From positions 186,001 to 250,000 of the forward strand of contig NZ_JAAZQD010000003.1 in assembly GCF_012395255.1 (NCBI RefSeq): 64,000 nucleotides of DNA, read 5' to 3'. The translations under genes and the position numbers were made by a program. The notes beneath the pieces were generated by a model, which was not told the DNA's origin, searched no databases, and saw only the letters and a program-made list of their open reading frames with translations. The DNA is from Oleiagrimonas citrea (GTDB taxonomy: Bacteria; Pseudomonadota; Gammaproteobacteria; Xanthomonadales; Rhodanobacteraceae). This document shows positions 7,904-16,917 of this stretch, piece by piece. Numbering within the stretch: position 1 is the first letter of the stretch; each line of letters starts with the position of its first letter.

Positions 7904-9421
7904 TTAGACGGCGCCGCCCGGCGGCACGTCGCGGAAGTCGTGCGGCGGCGCCAGCTGGCGCGTGAAGCCGAACACGCCCTCGCGCACGATGCGGCTCAGG
8001 TGGATGTCGACCAGCGTGGTCTCGTTGGGCCGCAGCAGCGGCAGCAGGCTCTGCACGGACACGTCCAGCGTGGCGTCCCAGTACTCGACGAAGCGTTCGC
8101 CGCCGCGCGGACGCACATGCAGGCCGTACGGCGGACGCGGTTTCAGCTCGGGTCGCGCGATGCTGCCGTCGGCACGCGGAATCGGCGGACAGCCTTCCAG
8201 CACCGCATGGTTGAGGTAGAAGCACAGATTGCCCGGCTGGCGCGCATTGGCCTGGCGGTCGACCAGAAAGCCGGACGGCAGCTGATTGGGGTCGTTCTGC
8301 GGGCCGGCGGTCAGCAACATGTCGACGCTGGAGACGCGCAGGCCGGTGGAGTCGAACAGGCGTACCAGCGCCATGCAGCAGGGGTCGTGGATGTACTCGC
8401 GGTCGGGCAGCACCGGCACGTGCTCGGTCTCCAGGCGCTGCGCGGGCTGCTGGTGCGCGGCGTTCTCGCGGTCGAAGGCTTCGCGCAGCGCGTCGTACTC
8501 GCGAGCGCTGCGCACGCCAAGGCAGCGCAGGATCTGCTCGACCGTGGCGTTCGGCTGCTGGTCGTTGCGCACCGCGCCCATGATGCCCATGTCCGTCCCG
8601 GAGTGGGACGCATGCGGAATGATGCGGAAGGCGCACGGTTCCGAGCGCGCGGCCGATTCCAGCTCCAGCGCGCGCAGGCGCTTCTTCGCCGTGGGCAGCG
8701 GTTCGTCCGGTTCCGGGGCGGGCTGGCGCAGCACGACATGCGCGGCGTTGAGGTTGGCACCGGCCAGCCGCACCACACCGTCCGAACCGTTCTCGCCGGT
8801 GTACGGATTGATGTGATCGTAGAGCTTGCGGTCGATGGCGTCGCCGCTGAGCACGAACGGGTAGAGCGGATGGCGTCCGCGCGTGAGCTTGAGCGCGGGG
8901 TAGTCGTGAATCCAGCGCAGATTGAGCGCGCAGGATTCCGGGCTGCCCAGCTCCAGCCAGTCGAGCACGCCCTGACCGGGTTCGACGCCGTTGAACCAGG
9001 CCTTGATGCCGCCGATGCGGCTCTTGCCCAGGCGCGCCAGCGCCGAGCCGAAGTTGGCCGGCGCCAGCATGATGAGATGGCTGATCGGGCAACTGGACAG
9101 CCTGTCCGCCTGCACCACGAAGCGGTCCAGCCACTCGCGCACCACAGGACCGCCGGTGGAATGGGTGATGCACACGCAGCGTTGCTTGCCGCCGGCATCC
9201 GCGAGCACCTTGCCCAGGGCCGCGTCGAAGGCACGCGCGATGTCGTGCACGCGGACCTCGTCGCGGAAGCTCACGTATTCGCCCAGATGGATCTGCCGCA
9301 CGTCGAGATCGGGACCGCCGCGACGCGAGGCCTCGGCCTTCAGCCGCGCCGGCAGTTCGCCGTAGGTGGACGTGCTGGTGACGCTCCATCCGTGCACGAA
9401 AACGACCAGTTGCTTGGCCAT
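7904..9421 (-). CDS. Large cytoplasmic alpha/beta hydrolase (lipase/phospholipase-like)
   Basis: 505-residue protein without a signal peptide. It starts with a hydrolase strand and oxyanion loop (QLVVFVHGWS, 4-13), then a nucleophile elbow T86-H-S88-T-G90, a GxSxG variant with Thr in place of the first Gly. The first ~200 residues carry the fold; the C-terminal half is beta-rich and unassigned (around DSTGLRVSSVDMLLTAGPQ). It superficially resembles bacterial phospholipases and the Tle-type lipase effectors, but no type VI genes are nearby, so no effector role is claimed. Upstream on the same strand is the GH13 gene, 72 nt away. Confidence 0.7.
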   Translation of the reverse strand: MAKQLVVFVHGWSVTSTSTYGELPARLKAEASRRGGPDLDVRQIHLGEYVSFRDEVRVHDIARAFDAALGKVLADAGGKQRCVCITHSTGGPVVREWLDRFVVQADRLSSCPISHLIMLAPANFGSALARLGKSRIGGIKAWFNGVEPGQGVLDWLELGSPESCALNLRWIHDYPALKLTRGRHPLYPFVLSGDAIDRKLYDHINPYTGENGSDGVVRLAGANLNAAHVVLRQPAPEPDEPLPTAKKRLRALELESAARSEPCAFRIIPHASHSGTDMGIMGAVRNDQQPNATVEQILRCLGVRSAREYDALREAFDRENAAHQQPAQRLETEHVPVLPDREYIHDPCCMALVRLFDSTGLRVSSVDMLLTAGPQNDPNQLPSGFLVDRQANARQPGNLCFYLNHAVLEGCPPIPRADGSIARPELKPRPPYGLHVRPRGGERFVEYWDATLDVSVQSLLPLLRPNETTLVDIHLSRIVREGVFGFTRQLAPPHDFRDVPPGGAV

Positions 9422-9493
9422 GGTCTGCCGTCCCTGCGAGTGAACCCATCGGCATCCTACTGCGACTGGACCGGGGTCGCCATGCGGCGGCGA

Positions 9494-11281
9494 TCAGTGC
9501 GGCAGGACGTCGCCGTATTCGTCGCTGGTGTGCAGGCTGGCGTGTGTGGAACCGTGCTCGGCGCTGACATCGACGATCAGCGCGCCCCAGGCAGGCACGC
9601 GGAATTGCTGCGCGGACAGGCGTTCGAATTCGAAACCGAGTCCCTGCACCGGCTGCGGGTCGCGGTAGTCCAGCGTGATTTCGGCCGCTTCGTCACCCAG
9701 GTTGAACAGGCACAGCAGCGTCTGTTCGGCGTAGCTGCGGCGTAGCGCCAGCCAGGGTTCGTCTGCGTCCATCAATTCAGTGGTGCCAGCGCGCATGGCC
9801 GGCTGCGCGGTGTGCCAGTTCAGCAGTGAGCGCCAGTCGTTGAGCAGCGACTCGGTGTCGTGCTGCTGGCGCGCCACGTTGAGCAGGCGGTGCGAACGGG
9901 GAATGGGCAGCCACGGCTGCTCGCATCGGGAGAAACCGCAGTTCGCCGAATGGTCATTCCAGGGCATCGGCGTGCGTGCGCCGTCGCGGCCGCGGCCGTT
10001 GGTCTCGGCCAGCGGGTCGCGCAGCCGGTCGACGGGGATGTCGTCGGGAACGCGCGCTTCGGGCAGTCCCAGTTCGTCGCCCTGCCACAGGCACAGCGCG
10101 CCCGGCAGTGACAGCAGCAATGCCGCGATGGTGCGGCGGAAACCGTGCGGGTAGGGAAAGCGGTCGCCGCCCCAGCGCGAACTCATGCGGCCGAAGTCGT
10201 GGTTGCCGACGATCCAGCAGCTGCCGGTGGCGCCGAAGGTGTTCAGCGTCTTGCGCACGACCTTGCGCATGCGCGCCGCGGTCATACGCTCGTCGAACAG
10301 CAGGCCGGCGTGGTAGGCCATGTGCAGCAGGGTGCCGTTCTGCGTGTACTTGGCGGCCTCGGCGATGCTGTCCTCGCACATCACCACTTCGCCGAGCAGG
10401 GTGACGCCGGGGTAGGTGTCGACCAGTTCGCGCAGTGGTTTGAGGTATTCCAGCGTCTCGGGGCGATTGAAGCTGTTGACCAGTTTCTGCCGCGTGGCCG
10501 CGTTGGCGTCCTGGAAGCCGTCCGGCAGCGGATCGTCCTCGCCGCGCATCGGGTTGTCGCGCAGTTCCGGGTCCTGGGCGTAGAAGTTCACTGCGTCCAG
10601 GCGCATGCCGTCGATGCCGCGGTCGAGCCAGAACCGCGCGATGTCGAGAATGGCTTCGCGCACGTTCGGGTTGTGCCAGTTCAGCGCCGGCTGGCCCGGG
10701 AAGAAATTGGTGAAGTAGTACTGGCCGCGCTCGGGCACGAAGTGCCAGCCGGATTCGCCGTTGAACACCGCGGGCCAGTTGTTCGGTGGACCGCCGTCGT
10801 CGGCCGGGTCGGCCCAGATGTACCAGTCGGCGCGTTCGTTCTCGCGGCCGCTGCGGCTCTCGCGGAACCAGGGGTGCTGATCGGAGGTGTGGCTCCAGAC
10901 CATGTCCAGCATCACGCGCAGGCCGCGCTGGTGCGCCAGGCGGAGCAGCCGGTCGAAGTCGTCCATCGAGCCCAGGCTGTGGTCGATGGCGCGCATGTCC
11001 TTGACGTCGTAACCGGCATCGACGTCGCCGGACGGATACAGCGGCATCAGCCAGATCGCGTCCACGCCCAGCGAGGTGATGTAGTCCAGGCTGCGGATGA
11101 TGCCGTTGAGGTCGCCGCGGCCGTCGTCGTCGGAGTCGCGGTAGCTCCACGGCATGATCTGGTAGATGGCGGCGCCGTGCCACCATTCGCCGAGGGTCGG
11201 TTCGCGTTGCTTCTTTTCCCAGGCGTGGGCGCGGCGATTGATCGGCGCCTGACGCCACCAGGGAAGGTGTTCAGGTCGCAT
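9494..11281 (-). CDS. GH13 alpha-glucosidase (oligo-1,6-glucosidase/trehalose synthase-like)
   Basis: Cytoplasmic 595-residue alpha-amylase-superfamily enzyme hydrolysing alpha-glucosidic bonds of small sugars. The GH13 residues are present: nucleophile D229 in GIDGMRLDAVNF, acid/base E298 in LLGEVV, and stabiliser D362 in GNHDF; DDDGRGDLNGI (51-61) is the calcium/QPDLN-type region seen in oligo-1,6-glucosidases. No signal peptide. The Met at 11281 is preferred because homology-like sequence begins there (RPEHLPWWRQAPINRR); the frame stays open to 11353. It is divergent from the serine hydrolase gene, with about 110 nt between. The exact substrate (maltose, isomaltose, sucrose) cannot be told. 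Confidence 0.88.
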   Translation of the reverse strand: MRPEHLPWWRQAPINRRAHAWEKKQREPTLGEWWHGAAIYQIMPWSYRDSDDDGRGDLNGIIRSLDYITSLGVDAIWLMPLYPSGDVDAGYDVKDMRAIDHSLGSMDDFDRLLRLAHQRGLRVMLDMVWSHTSDQHPWFRESRSGRENERADWYIWADPADDGGPPNNWPAVFNGESGWHFVPERGQYYFTNFFPGQPALNWHNPNVREAILDIARFWLDRGIDGMRLDAVNFYAQDPELRDNPMRGEDDPLPDGFQDANAATRQKLVNSFNRPETLEYLKPLRELVDTYPGVTLLGEVVMCEDSIAEAAKYTQNGTLLHMAYHAGLLFDERMTAARMRKVVRKTLNTFGATGSCWIVGNHDFGRMSSRWGGDRFPYPHGFRRTIAALLLSLPGALCLWQGDELGLPEARVPDDIPVDRLRDPLAETNGRGRDGARTPMPWNDHSANCGFSRCEQPWLPIPRSHRLLNVARQQHDTESLLNDWRSLLNWHTAQPAMRAGTTELMDADEPWLALRRSYAEQTLLCLFNLGDEAAEITLDYRDPQPVQGLGFEFERLSAQQFRVPAWGALIVDVSAEHGSTHASLHTSDEYGDVLPH

Positions 11282-11392
11282 GGGGGTTCCCGGGTCGTCG
11301 ATGGGGCGTCGACGCATGCGCCAATGTGTACATGACACGTGCGCCACGGGCATTCATACTCGAAAAGCTAACGGGAACCTCAGGGAGTCGCA

Positions 11393-13069
11393 ATGCGCAT
11401 CGATCCGCTCACTCGTCGTTTGTTCATGGTGCTGGCGCTGGCCGCGGGCACGTCGCTGGCCGCCGCCCCCGCGCTTGCGCGCGATGCCGCGCCGCCGGCC
11501 TCCACCGCCATGCCGGCCTCCGCGAACGCGCTGCCGGCGCAACTTTCCGACTTCACCGCCTACGTGAACGGCGTGCGCAAGCAGTTCGACGTGCCCGGCA
11601 TCGCCGTGGCCATCGTCAAGGACGGCAAGGTGGTGATGGAGAAGGGCTTCGGCGTGCGTACCTACGGCCAGGGCGGCAAGGCCGATGCGCCGGTCGACGC
11701 GCACACCATCTTCGCCATCGCCTCCAATACCAAGGCGTTCACGGCGGCCTCGCTGTCGATGCTGGCCGACGAGGGCAAGCTGAACATGGGCGACCGGGTC
11801 ATCGACCATCTGCCGTGGTTCCGCATGTCCGATCCGTACATCACCCATGAAATGCGCATCCGCGACCTGCTGGCGCATCACAGCGGCCTGAGCCTGGGCG
11901 CCGGCGATCTGCTGTACTGGCCGACCACCGACTACACCACCAAGCAGGTGATCCAGCATCTGGCGCACGTGCCGATCAAGAACGGCTTCCGCGAGCGTTA
12001 TTTCTACGACAATATCCTGTTCGGCGTGGCCGAACTGGTGATCGAGAACGTCTCCGGCGAGAGCTACCAGCACTTCCTGAAGACGCGTTTCTTCGAGCCG
12101 CTGGGTATGCACGACACGCGCTTCAACTTCCACTACATCCAGCCGAGCGACCATGACGTCGCCACTGGCTACGCCAAGTATGACTTCAAGGATCTGAAGC
12201 CGGTGGCCAAGCTGGCCTGGGCCAACAACTCCGGCGCCGGCGGCATCTATTCCAGCGTGCACGACATGGCGAAGTGGATCATCGCCCAGCTCGCCGGCGG
12301 CGTGTACGGCAAGAACGCCGATGGCAGCGCCAAGCGCCTGTTCAGCGAGAAGCGCCACGAGGAGATGTGGTCGGTGCAGACCGCGATCCATCCGCGCAAG
12401 TCGAAGATTCCCGAACTGGCGGCCATCGCGCCCGACTACGCCGGCTACGGCGAGGGTTGGCACCTGTCCGAATTCCGCGGGCACAAGGTGGTCTACCACA
12501 CGGGCGGGTGGCCCGGTTTCGTCTCCCGCGTGACCATGATTCCGGACATGAAGCTGGGCATGGTGGTGCTGACCAACCAGCAGTCCGGCGCCGCGTTCCA
12601 GGCCGTGACCTACCGCATCCTCGACGCCTACATGCATGCGCCGAAGACGGACTGGACGGCGGTCTACGCCAAGGCCGTGGCGCAGTCCAAGGCCAAGGCC
12701 GACGAGAGCTGGGCCAAGCACGAGGCCGCGCGCGACAAGCACAGCAAGCCATCGCTGCCGCTGTCCGGTTACGCCGGCACCTACCGCGATCCGTGGTACG
12801 GCGACGTGGACATCCGCAAGGAAGGCGGCCACCTGGTGATGCAGTTCAGCCACACCAAGCAGCTGCTGGGCGACATGAAACCGTGGCAGCACGATACTTT
12901 CATTGTGCGCTGGCGCGACCGCTCGCTGAACGCCGACGCCTTCGTCACCTTCGCATTGAATGCCGATGGCCACGTACGCGAGATGCGCATCAAGCCAGTC
13001 TCGCCGCGTACCGACTTCAGCTTCGATTTCCAGGATCTGCGCCTGAAGCCGGTGAAGAAGGACGACTGA
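11393..13069 (+). CDS. Secreted serine hydrolase, class C beta-lactamase fold, with C-terminal DUF3471-type domain
   Basis: Exported 558-residue penicillin-binding/beta-lactamase-family protein. The signal peptide is residues 1-~30 (RRLFMVLALAAGTSLAAAPALA). Catalytic motifs: S111-N-T-K114 (SxxK) and Y205-D-N207 (YxN), plus a YHTGGWPGF segment standing in for the KTG/HxG motif. Residues ~440-558 form a separate beta-rich C-terminal domain typical of DUF3471-bearing hydrolases. Such proteins are usually esterases or D-amino-acid peptidases, not true beta-lactamases, so no resistance role is claimed. A strong hairpin follows the stop. Confidence 0.88.
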   Translation: MRIDPLTRRLFMVLALAAGTSLAAAPALARDAAPPASTAMPASANALPAQLSDFTAYVNGVRKQFDVPGIAVAIVKDGKVVMEKGFGVRTYGQGGKADAPVDAHTIFAIASNTKAFTAASLSMLADEGKLNMGDRVIDHLPWFRMSDPYITHEMRIRDLLAHHSGLSLGAGDLLYWPTTDYTTKQVIQHLAHVPIKNGFRERYFYDNILFGVAELVIENVSGESYQHFLKTRFFEPLGMHDTRFNFHYIQPSDHDVATGYAKYDFKDLKPVAKLAWANNSGAGGIYSSVHDMAKWIIAQLAGGVYGKNADGSAKRLFSEKRHEEMWSVQTAIHPRKSKIPELAAIAPDYAGYGEGWHLSEFRGHKVVYHTGGWPGFVSRVTMIPDMKLGMVVLTNQQSGAAFQAVTYRILDAYMHAPKTDWTAVYAKAVAQSKAKADESWAKHEAARDKHSKPSLPLSGYAGTYRDPWYGDVDIRKEGGHLVMQFSHTKQLLGDMKPWQHDTFIVRWRDRSLNADAFVTFALNADGHVREMRIKPVSPRTDFSFDFQDLRLKPVKKDD

Positions 13070-13076
13070 TCGTTCC

Positions 13077-13113
13077 GCTCCACCGCGTCCGGCTCATCCG
13101 GGCGCGGTGGAGC
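13077..13113 (+). terminator. Terminator-like hairpin after serine hydrolase
   Basis: An 11-bp stem (GCTCCACCGCG with its exact complement), extended by an inner CCGG-CTCAT-CCGG stem, lies 8 nt after the stop codon. It is followed by attggctt, so no real T tract; probable transcript end. Confidence 0.65.
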
Positions 13114-13368
13114 ATTGGCTTAATCTTGTGATCCAGTTAGGCGCTCCCGGACGACACCAATGTCCTTTCGGGGCTTCTGCTGTGGAGGACTCCTGTGGCG
13201 TCTGGGCGGGAGAACGCGGTCATGACACGTTGATCATGAGCGTTCCTTCCTGCAGGGCCGGTTCGGGCTATATGAATCACTCCTTGCGTTGGGCGTTCGG
13301 CGGCTGCCGCGCCCCCGACGAAACGCGGTACAGTTGCACGAACAGGGGATGTTCCAGCAGCGCGCGTA
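13114..13368. other. Intergenic stretch with no gene recognised
   Basis: 255 bases between the hairpin and the next gene. Open frames here on either strand have shadow-like composition. No clear promoter, repeat or RNA gene was recognised; the promoter of the 393-residue gene downstream must lie here. Confidence 0.4.
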
Positions 13369-14550
13369 ATGGAGAACCTGGTAGTGACGGATGAACGGAC
13401 ACTGGCTTGCATCGGCTTGAACGGCTTCGAGCGGGCTCGTTTGCGTTTGCTGCTTGCCGAAGCCGGCGAGCGCGTGCAGGCGCGCTGGCGGATGGGCCAG
13501 CCGGAGCAGGCCGACTTGTTGATTCTGGCCCCCGGTTCGCTGGAAGCCGAAGCGGCCGCCCTGCGGGCGCGCGGACGCGGGGTGCGCTGCGTGCATCTCG
13601 GCGCGCCGGGTGATGTCGGCGACGAGTTTCTCCCGGCCGGATTCGGCGTCGACGATGTCGTGCGTGTGCTGAAGTCCGTGCGTGCCGCTCAGGCGCCGGT
13701 TCAGCGGGTCGATGCGCGTTCGCCCGAATTCTTCCAGACCGAGACCGGCGGGACGCTGGCCGACGACCATGTCATTCCCGAGGCCGTCGATCTGGAGCGT
13801 TTCCTGCGCCGCGACAGCGGCGAGCACACGCTGGAGAAGATCGTTCCCTATCAGCTCGAGGACACAACTTCGATCGAGCCGGTGGAACGCGTGGCTCCCT
13901 CCAGTCGTGCCCAGGCGCGCAGTAGCGAACGCGATCCGTTCGCGCGCAGTGCGTCTTCTTCGTCCGCAGCGTCTTCGTCGCTTTCCGGCGTGCAGGCGGA
14001 CTACGGCACTGGCCTGAACATGAAGGACGAACACGATGCGTCGGGGCATCCGCTTTCGTTCTACCTGACGGGGCAGGCGTTGATGGCGCCGAGTCAGATC
14101 GTGCTGGAAGGCACCGAGCCGTTGATTCTCGACCCCAAGAATGGGGTCTACATGATCGTCGGCGATCTGGCTTCGGCGCGGCCCTATGCGACGGCGCATT
14201 GGCGGAGCGCCGATTTCGAGCGTCTGACCACGCGCGAGCTCGAACGCTGGCGGGCCCTCTGCGAGCCGCAGCCCTATCTGCGTCTGCGCTGGTTGATCGC
14301 CTTGTGCAACGGCGATGGTTGGTTGCCGCGGCATCTCGATCCCGGTGGCAGCTATCGCGTGCGCGAGATGCTGCATCCAGGACCGCACTTCGAGGCCCAG
14401 GTGCGCATTGGCCAGGTGCTGCGCGACTGGCTTCGCCTGCATGAAGTGGCGGCGCAGGCGGGAGTGGACATGCAGAGTGTCTTCGACACGGTGGCGGCCT
14501 ACGATGCGATCGGCTGGCTGGAGTGGCGTCCGCGCGAGCGCTTCCGCTGA
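13369..14550 (+). CDS. Hypothetical cytoplasmic protein with serine-rich linker
   Basis: 393 residues, family not recognised. Residues ~1-110 look like a small alpha/beta domain of receiver-like pattern (DLLILAPGS, VRCVHLGAPGDVGDEFL) but without the acidic pocket of response regulators. Residues ~165-215 are a low-complexity linker with a run of serines (SASSSSAASSSLSG), and ~225-393 a second, mixed alpha/beta domain (ILEGTEPLILDPKNGVYMIVGD, LRLRWLIALCNGDGWLP). No signal peptide or membrane segment. GTG at 13384, with GGAG placed before it, is an alternative start. The layout suggests a regulatory or adaptor protein; no function is claimed. Confidence 0.75.
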   Translation: MENLVVTDERTLACIGLNGFERARLRLLLAEAGERVQARWRMGQPEQADLLILAPGSLEAEAAALRARGRGVRCVHLGAPGDVGDEFLPAGFGVDDVVRVLKSVRAAQAPVQRVDARSPEFFQTETGGTLADDHVIPEAVDLERFLRRDSGEHTLEKIVPYQLEDTTSIEPVERVAPSSRAQARSSERDPFARSASSSSAASSSLSGVQADYGTGLNMKDEHDASGHPLSFYLTGQALMAPSQIVLEGTEPLILDPKNGVYMIVGDLASARPYATAHWRSADFERLTTRELERWRALCEPQPYLRLRWLIALCNGDGWLPRHLDPGGSYRVREMLHPGPHFEAQVRIGQVLRDWLRLHEVAAQAGVDMQSVFDTVAAYDAIGWLEWRPRERFR

Positions 14551-14620
14551 TCGTCCCGCCGCCGGATGGATCGGCGTAGACTGATCCGTACGCGTCAGGC
14601 GACGAACGGAGGGCAGGACC

Positions 14621-15025
14621 ATGTCGATGTTCGGGGATCTGGTCGGAAAACTGACCGGTAAAGAGGGTGGCGCTGCATTGATGAGCGTCGTGACTGCTTT
14701 GATCGAGCGTGCAGGCGGCCTCCAGGCCCTGCTTGGATTGCTGGAGAAGAACGGTCTCGGGGCGCAGATCGCGTCGTGGGTCGGGCAGGGCGCCAATCAG
14801 CCGGTGTCAGGCAGTCAGCTCGGCCAGGCGCTGGAGCAGGGCGGTCTCGGCTCGGTCATTCGCGATCATGCCTCGCAGCTTGGTCTGGGCGAGGATGCTC
14901 TCAATGACCAGTTGGCGAAATTGCTGCCGGAAGCCGTGAACCATCTCACTCCGGACGGTGACGCCGCGGTCGGCAAGGTCGACCTGGGTGGATTGGGCGC
15001 GCTGGCGGGCAAGCTGTTCGGGTGA
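14621..15025 (+). CDS. YidB family protein (DUF937)
   Basis: 134-residue glycine- and leucine-rich protein. LIERAGGLQALLGLLEKNGLG and SWVGQGANQPVSGSQLGQAL are the two repeated amphipathic segments that define the YidB/DUF937 family, and the C-terminus LGALAGKLFG is also typical. Biochemical role unknown in the family. No signal peptide. 70 nt after the previous gene; start supported by GGAGGGCAGGACC just upstream. Confidence 0.88.
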   Translation: MSMFGDLVGKLTGKEGGAALMSVVTALIERAGGLQALLGLLEKNGLGAQIASWVGQGANQPVSGSQLGQALEQGGLGSVIRDHASQLGLGEDALNDQLAKLLPEAVNHLTPDGDAAVGKVDLGGLGALAGKLFG

Positions 15026-15113
15026 TGTAGCACCTGTCGCGCTCGGTCATGCGGCCGTGACAGGCGCATGCCTGCCGCGACCTGTGCACTTCAGTCCTTG
15101 TCGGGAGCGTGAT

Positions 15114-15761
15114 TCAGGCATCGCCGCGAACGTCCTTGGCCGCCTTCTTCAGGATGGTGAGGATGCGGTCGGCCTCCTCGGTGCTCCAGTGTTCGCGACG
15201 CGCCATCAGCGCATGCTTCAGGTCGCGCATGGCCTTGCGGATGGACATCGGTGAGCGCATGCGCGACATGGTTTCGGCCGTCTCCTGCATGCGCTCCAAG
15301 ACCGTTTCCACGGCCACGCGGTTTTCGTCCAGGAAAGCGCGTCCCGCATCGGTGATGGCGTAGCGCTTGCGTCCGCCTTCCTCGCTCTGTTCGATGCGCG
15401 CGTAGTCCATTTCCTCGAGCATGGTCAGGGTGGGGTACACCGCGCCGGGACTGGGGGCGTAGGTGCCGTCGAACATTTCCTCGATGGTGCGGATCAATTC
15501 GTAGCCGTGGCGGGGGCGCTCCTCGATCAGACTCAGCAGGACCAGCTTCAGGTCGCCGTGGCCGAACACGCGCCCGCCGAAGCGTCCGCCGCGTGGACCG
15601 CCGAAGTCGAAATCGTCGCCGTCCCGTCCATGTCGACCTCCGCCGTGGCGGCCTCTTCCCGAGGCTTCGTGACGGATTCCTCCGCGCTGGCCGCAGCCGT
15701 TGCCGAACATGCCGTGCCAGGGATGGAAGGCGTGACGGTGATGGTGATGATGCTCTCTCAT
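15114..15761 (-). CDS. PadR-family transcriptional repressor with His/Gly-rich N-terminal tail
   Basis: 215-residue DNA-binding protein. Residues ~68-145 are the PadR winged helix (LKLVLLSLIEERPRHGYELI, SPGAVYPTLTMLEEMDYA, GGRKRYAITDAG), followed by a long C-terminal helical dimerisation part (~150-215). The first ~65 residues are unusual: a run of five histidines after MRE and then stretches of HG, GRG and GGR, suggesting metal or nucleic-acid contact. A perfect 14-bp palindrome lies 10 nt upstream of its start and is the likely auto-operator. Targets beyond itself are unknown. Confidence 0.9.
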   Translation of the reverse strand: MREHHHHHRHAFHPWHGMFGNGCGQRGGIRHEASGRGRHGGGRHGRDGDDFDFGGPRGGRFGGRVFGHGDLKLVLLSLIEERPRHGYELIRTIEEMFDGTYAPSPGAVYPTLTMLEEMDYARIEQSEEGGRKRYAITDAGRAFLDENRVAVETVLERMQETAETMSRMRSPMSIRKAMRDLKHALMARREHWSTEEADRILTILKKAAKDVRGDA

Positions 15762-15770
15762 GTCTTACTC

Positions 15771-15805
15771 CGATATATCTTAAGTAACGGTCTTAAGATA
15801 TATCG
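15771..15805. promoter_or_regulatory. Perfect 14-bp inverted repeat, probable PadR operator
   Basis: CGATATATCTTAAG, 7-nt spacer, CTTAAGATATATCG: a flawless palindrome in otherwise GC-rich DNA, lying just upstream of the padR-like start codon at 15761. ATAT-containing dyads are typical PadR targets, so autoregulation is inferred. Confidence 0.75.
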
Positions 15806-15880
15806 TAAATGTGATCCAGGCAAGCCGAAGGCCCGCGTGATGCATCACGCGCTGTACGAACTCCAGATTTGCGATGGGTA

Positions 15881-16846
15881 TTACTCGCCCAGGTTCTTGG
15901 CTTCGGCCGTGCCGAGGATCTCGCCGGGTACGCGCGTCGGCTTCTTCCGCGAGATCCACGGATGCAGGAACACGGTGGACAGGATGATGACCACGCCCAG
16001 ATAGAACAGGCCGTCGAGTTGCCGTTGCTCGCCGAGGAACGGAATGGCCAGCACGATGGCGTAGACCGGTTCCAGGTTGGTGGTCATTTGCGTGGTGAAG
16101 GCCGACAAGTGCCGCAGTGCACCCAACGCGAGCGCGAAGGGGAGCAGCGTGCAGCCCAGGGAGAGCACCAGAAGCAGCAGCGTGTCATGCAGGTCCGGCA
16201 CTGGGAGCAGCGCGCCGGTATGCGGAAGCAGTGGTGCCAGCAGTGTCAGGAAAGCCGTGCCCGAACCCAGCTCGATGCAGGTCACGGTCAGCGGGTCGGC
16301 ATGTTCGACCATGCGCTTGTTGAACGCACTGAACAGGGCCACGAACAGCGCCGACAGCACGCCCACCAGCAGTCCTGTGCGCATGCCGCCGGGGATGCCT
16401 CCCAGCACCAGCGCCACGCCGGGTACCACGCCGATGCCCATCAGCAGTTCGCGCGGGTCGAAGCGGCGTCGTGCAACCCAGGGTTCGATGAAGGCCAGGA
16501 AGATCGGTGCGATGGCGATGCACAGCGCGCCCACCGATGCGTTGGCCAGCTTGATCGCGCCGTAGAAAGTCAGCCAGTGCAGGGCGACCAGTGCGCCGAT
16601 GCCGGCGTAGGCGCCGATCAGCTTCACGGGCATCGCGCGCAGGCCGCGCCACACGCGCGGGAACAACAGCAGTGCGACCGCCACGATCAGCATGCGCCAC
16701 CACACCATGGGTAGTGCGGGTAGGGTGATCAGCTTGCCGAGAATGGCGGTGAAGCCCCACAGCAGCACGCAGAAGTGGATCTGCAGGTGGGCCTTGCGAG
16801 TGGTGGACAGCACGGTGCGCGCCTTGCATGAACGGGCGCCAAGCAT
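15881..16846 (-). CDS. EamA/DMT-family membrane transporter
   Basis: Inner-membrane protein of 321 residues with ten predicted helices arranged as two EamA repeats (about residues 20-150 and 160-300). Conserved features include WGFTAILGKLITL in the first helix and TNLEPVYAIVLA near the end, the usual DMT signature. Such proteins export amino acids, metabolites or drugs; the substrate here is unknown. The start at 16846 gives a rather basic N-terminus; a downstream start is possible. It ends 120 nt from the padR-like gene, on the same strand. Confidence 0.87.
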   Translation of the reverse strand: MLGARSCKARTVLSTTRKAHLQIHFCVLLWGFTAILGKLITLPALPMVWWRMLIVAVALLLFPRVWRGLRAMPVKLIGAYAGIGALVALHWLTFYGAIKLANASVGALCIAIAPIFLAFIEPWVARRRFDPRELLMGIGVVPGVALVLGGIPGGMRTGLLVGVLSALFVALFSAFNKRMVEHADPLTVTCIELGSGTAFLTLLAPLLPHTGALLPVPDLHDTLLLLVLSLGCTLLPFALALGALRHLSAFTTQMTTNLEPVYAIVLAIPFLGEQRQLDGLFYLGVVIILSTVFLHPWISRKKPTRVPGEILGTAEAKNLGE

Positions 16847-16917
16847 GCAGCAAACCGCCGCGCGCGTGAAGCCAACGGCGGTGACCTCGGCTCACGCGTA
16901 GGCGATCATGGAAGACG

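Noticed and set aside
7904-9421. Type VI lipase effector (Tle)
   Set aside because: No T6SS, VgrG, PAAR or immunity gene nearby; only a general hydrolase fold can be supported.
11393-13069. Antibiotic-resistance beta-lactamase
   Set aside because: The motifs are of the broad serine hydrolase family with DUF3471-type domain; no AmpC-specific KTG and a different domain plan.
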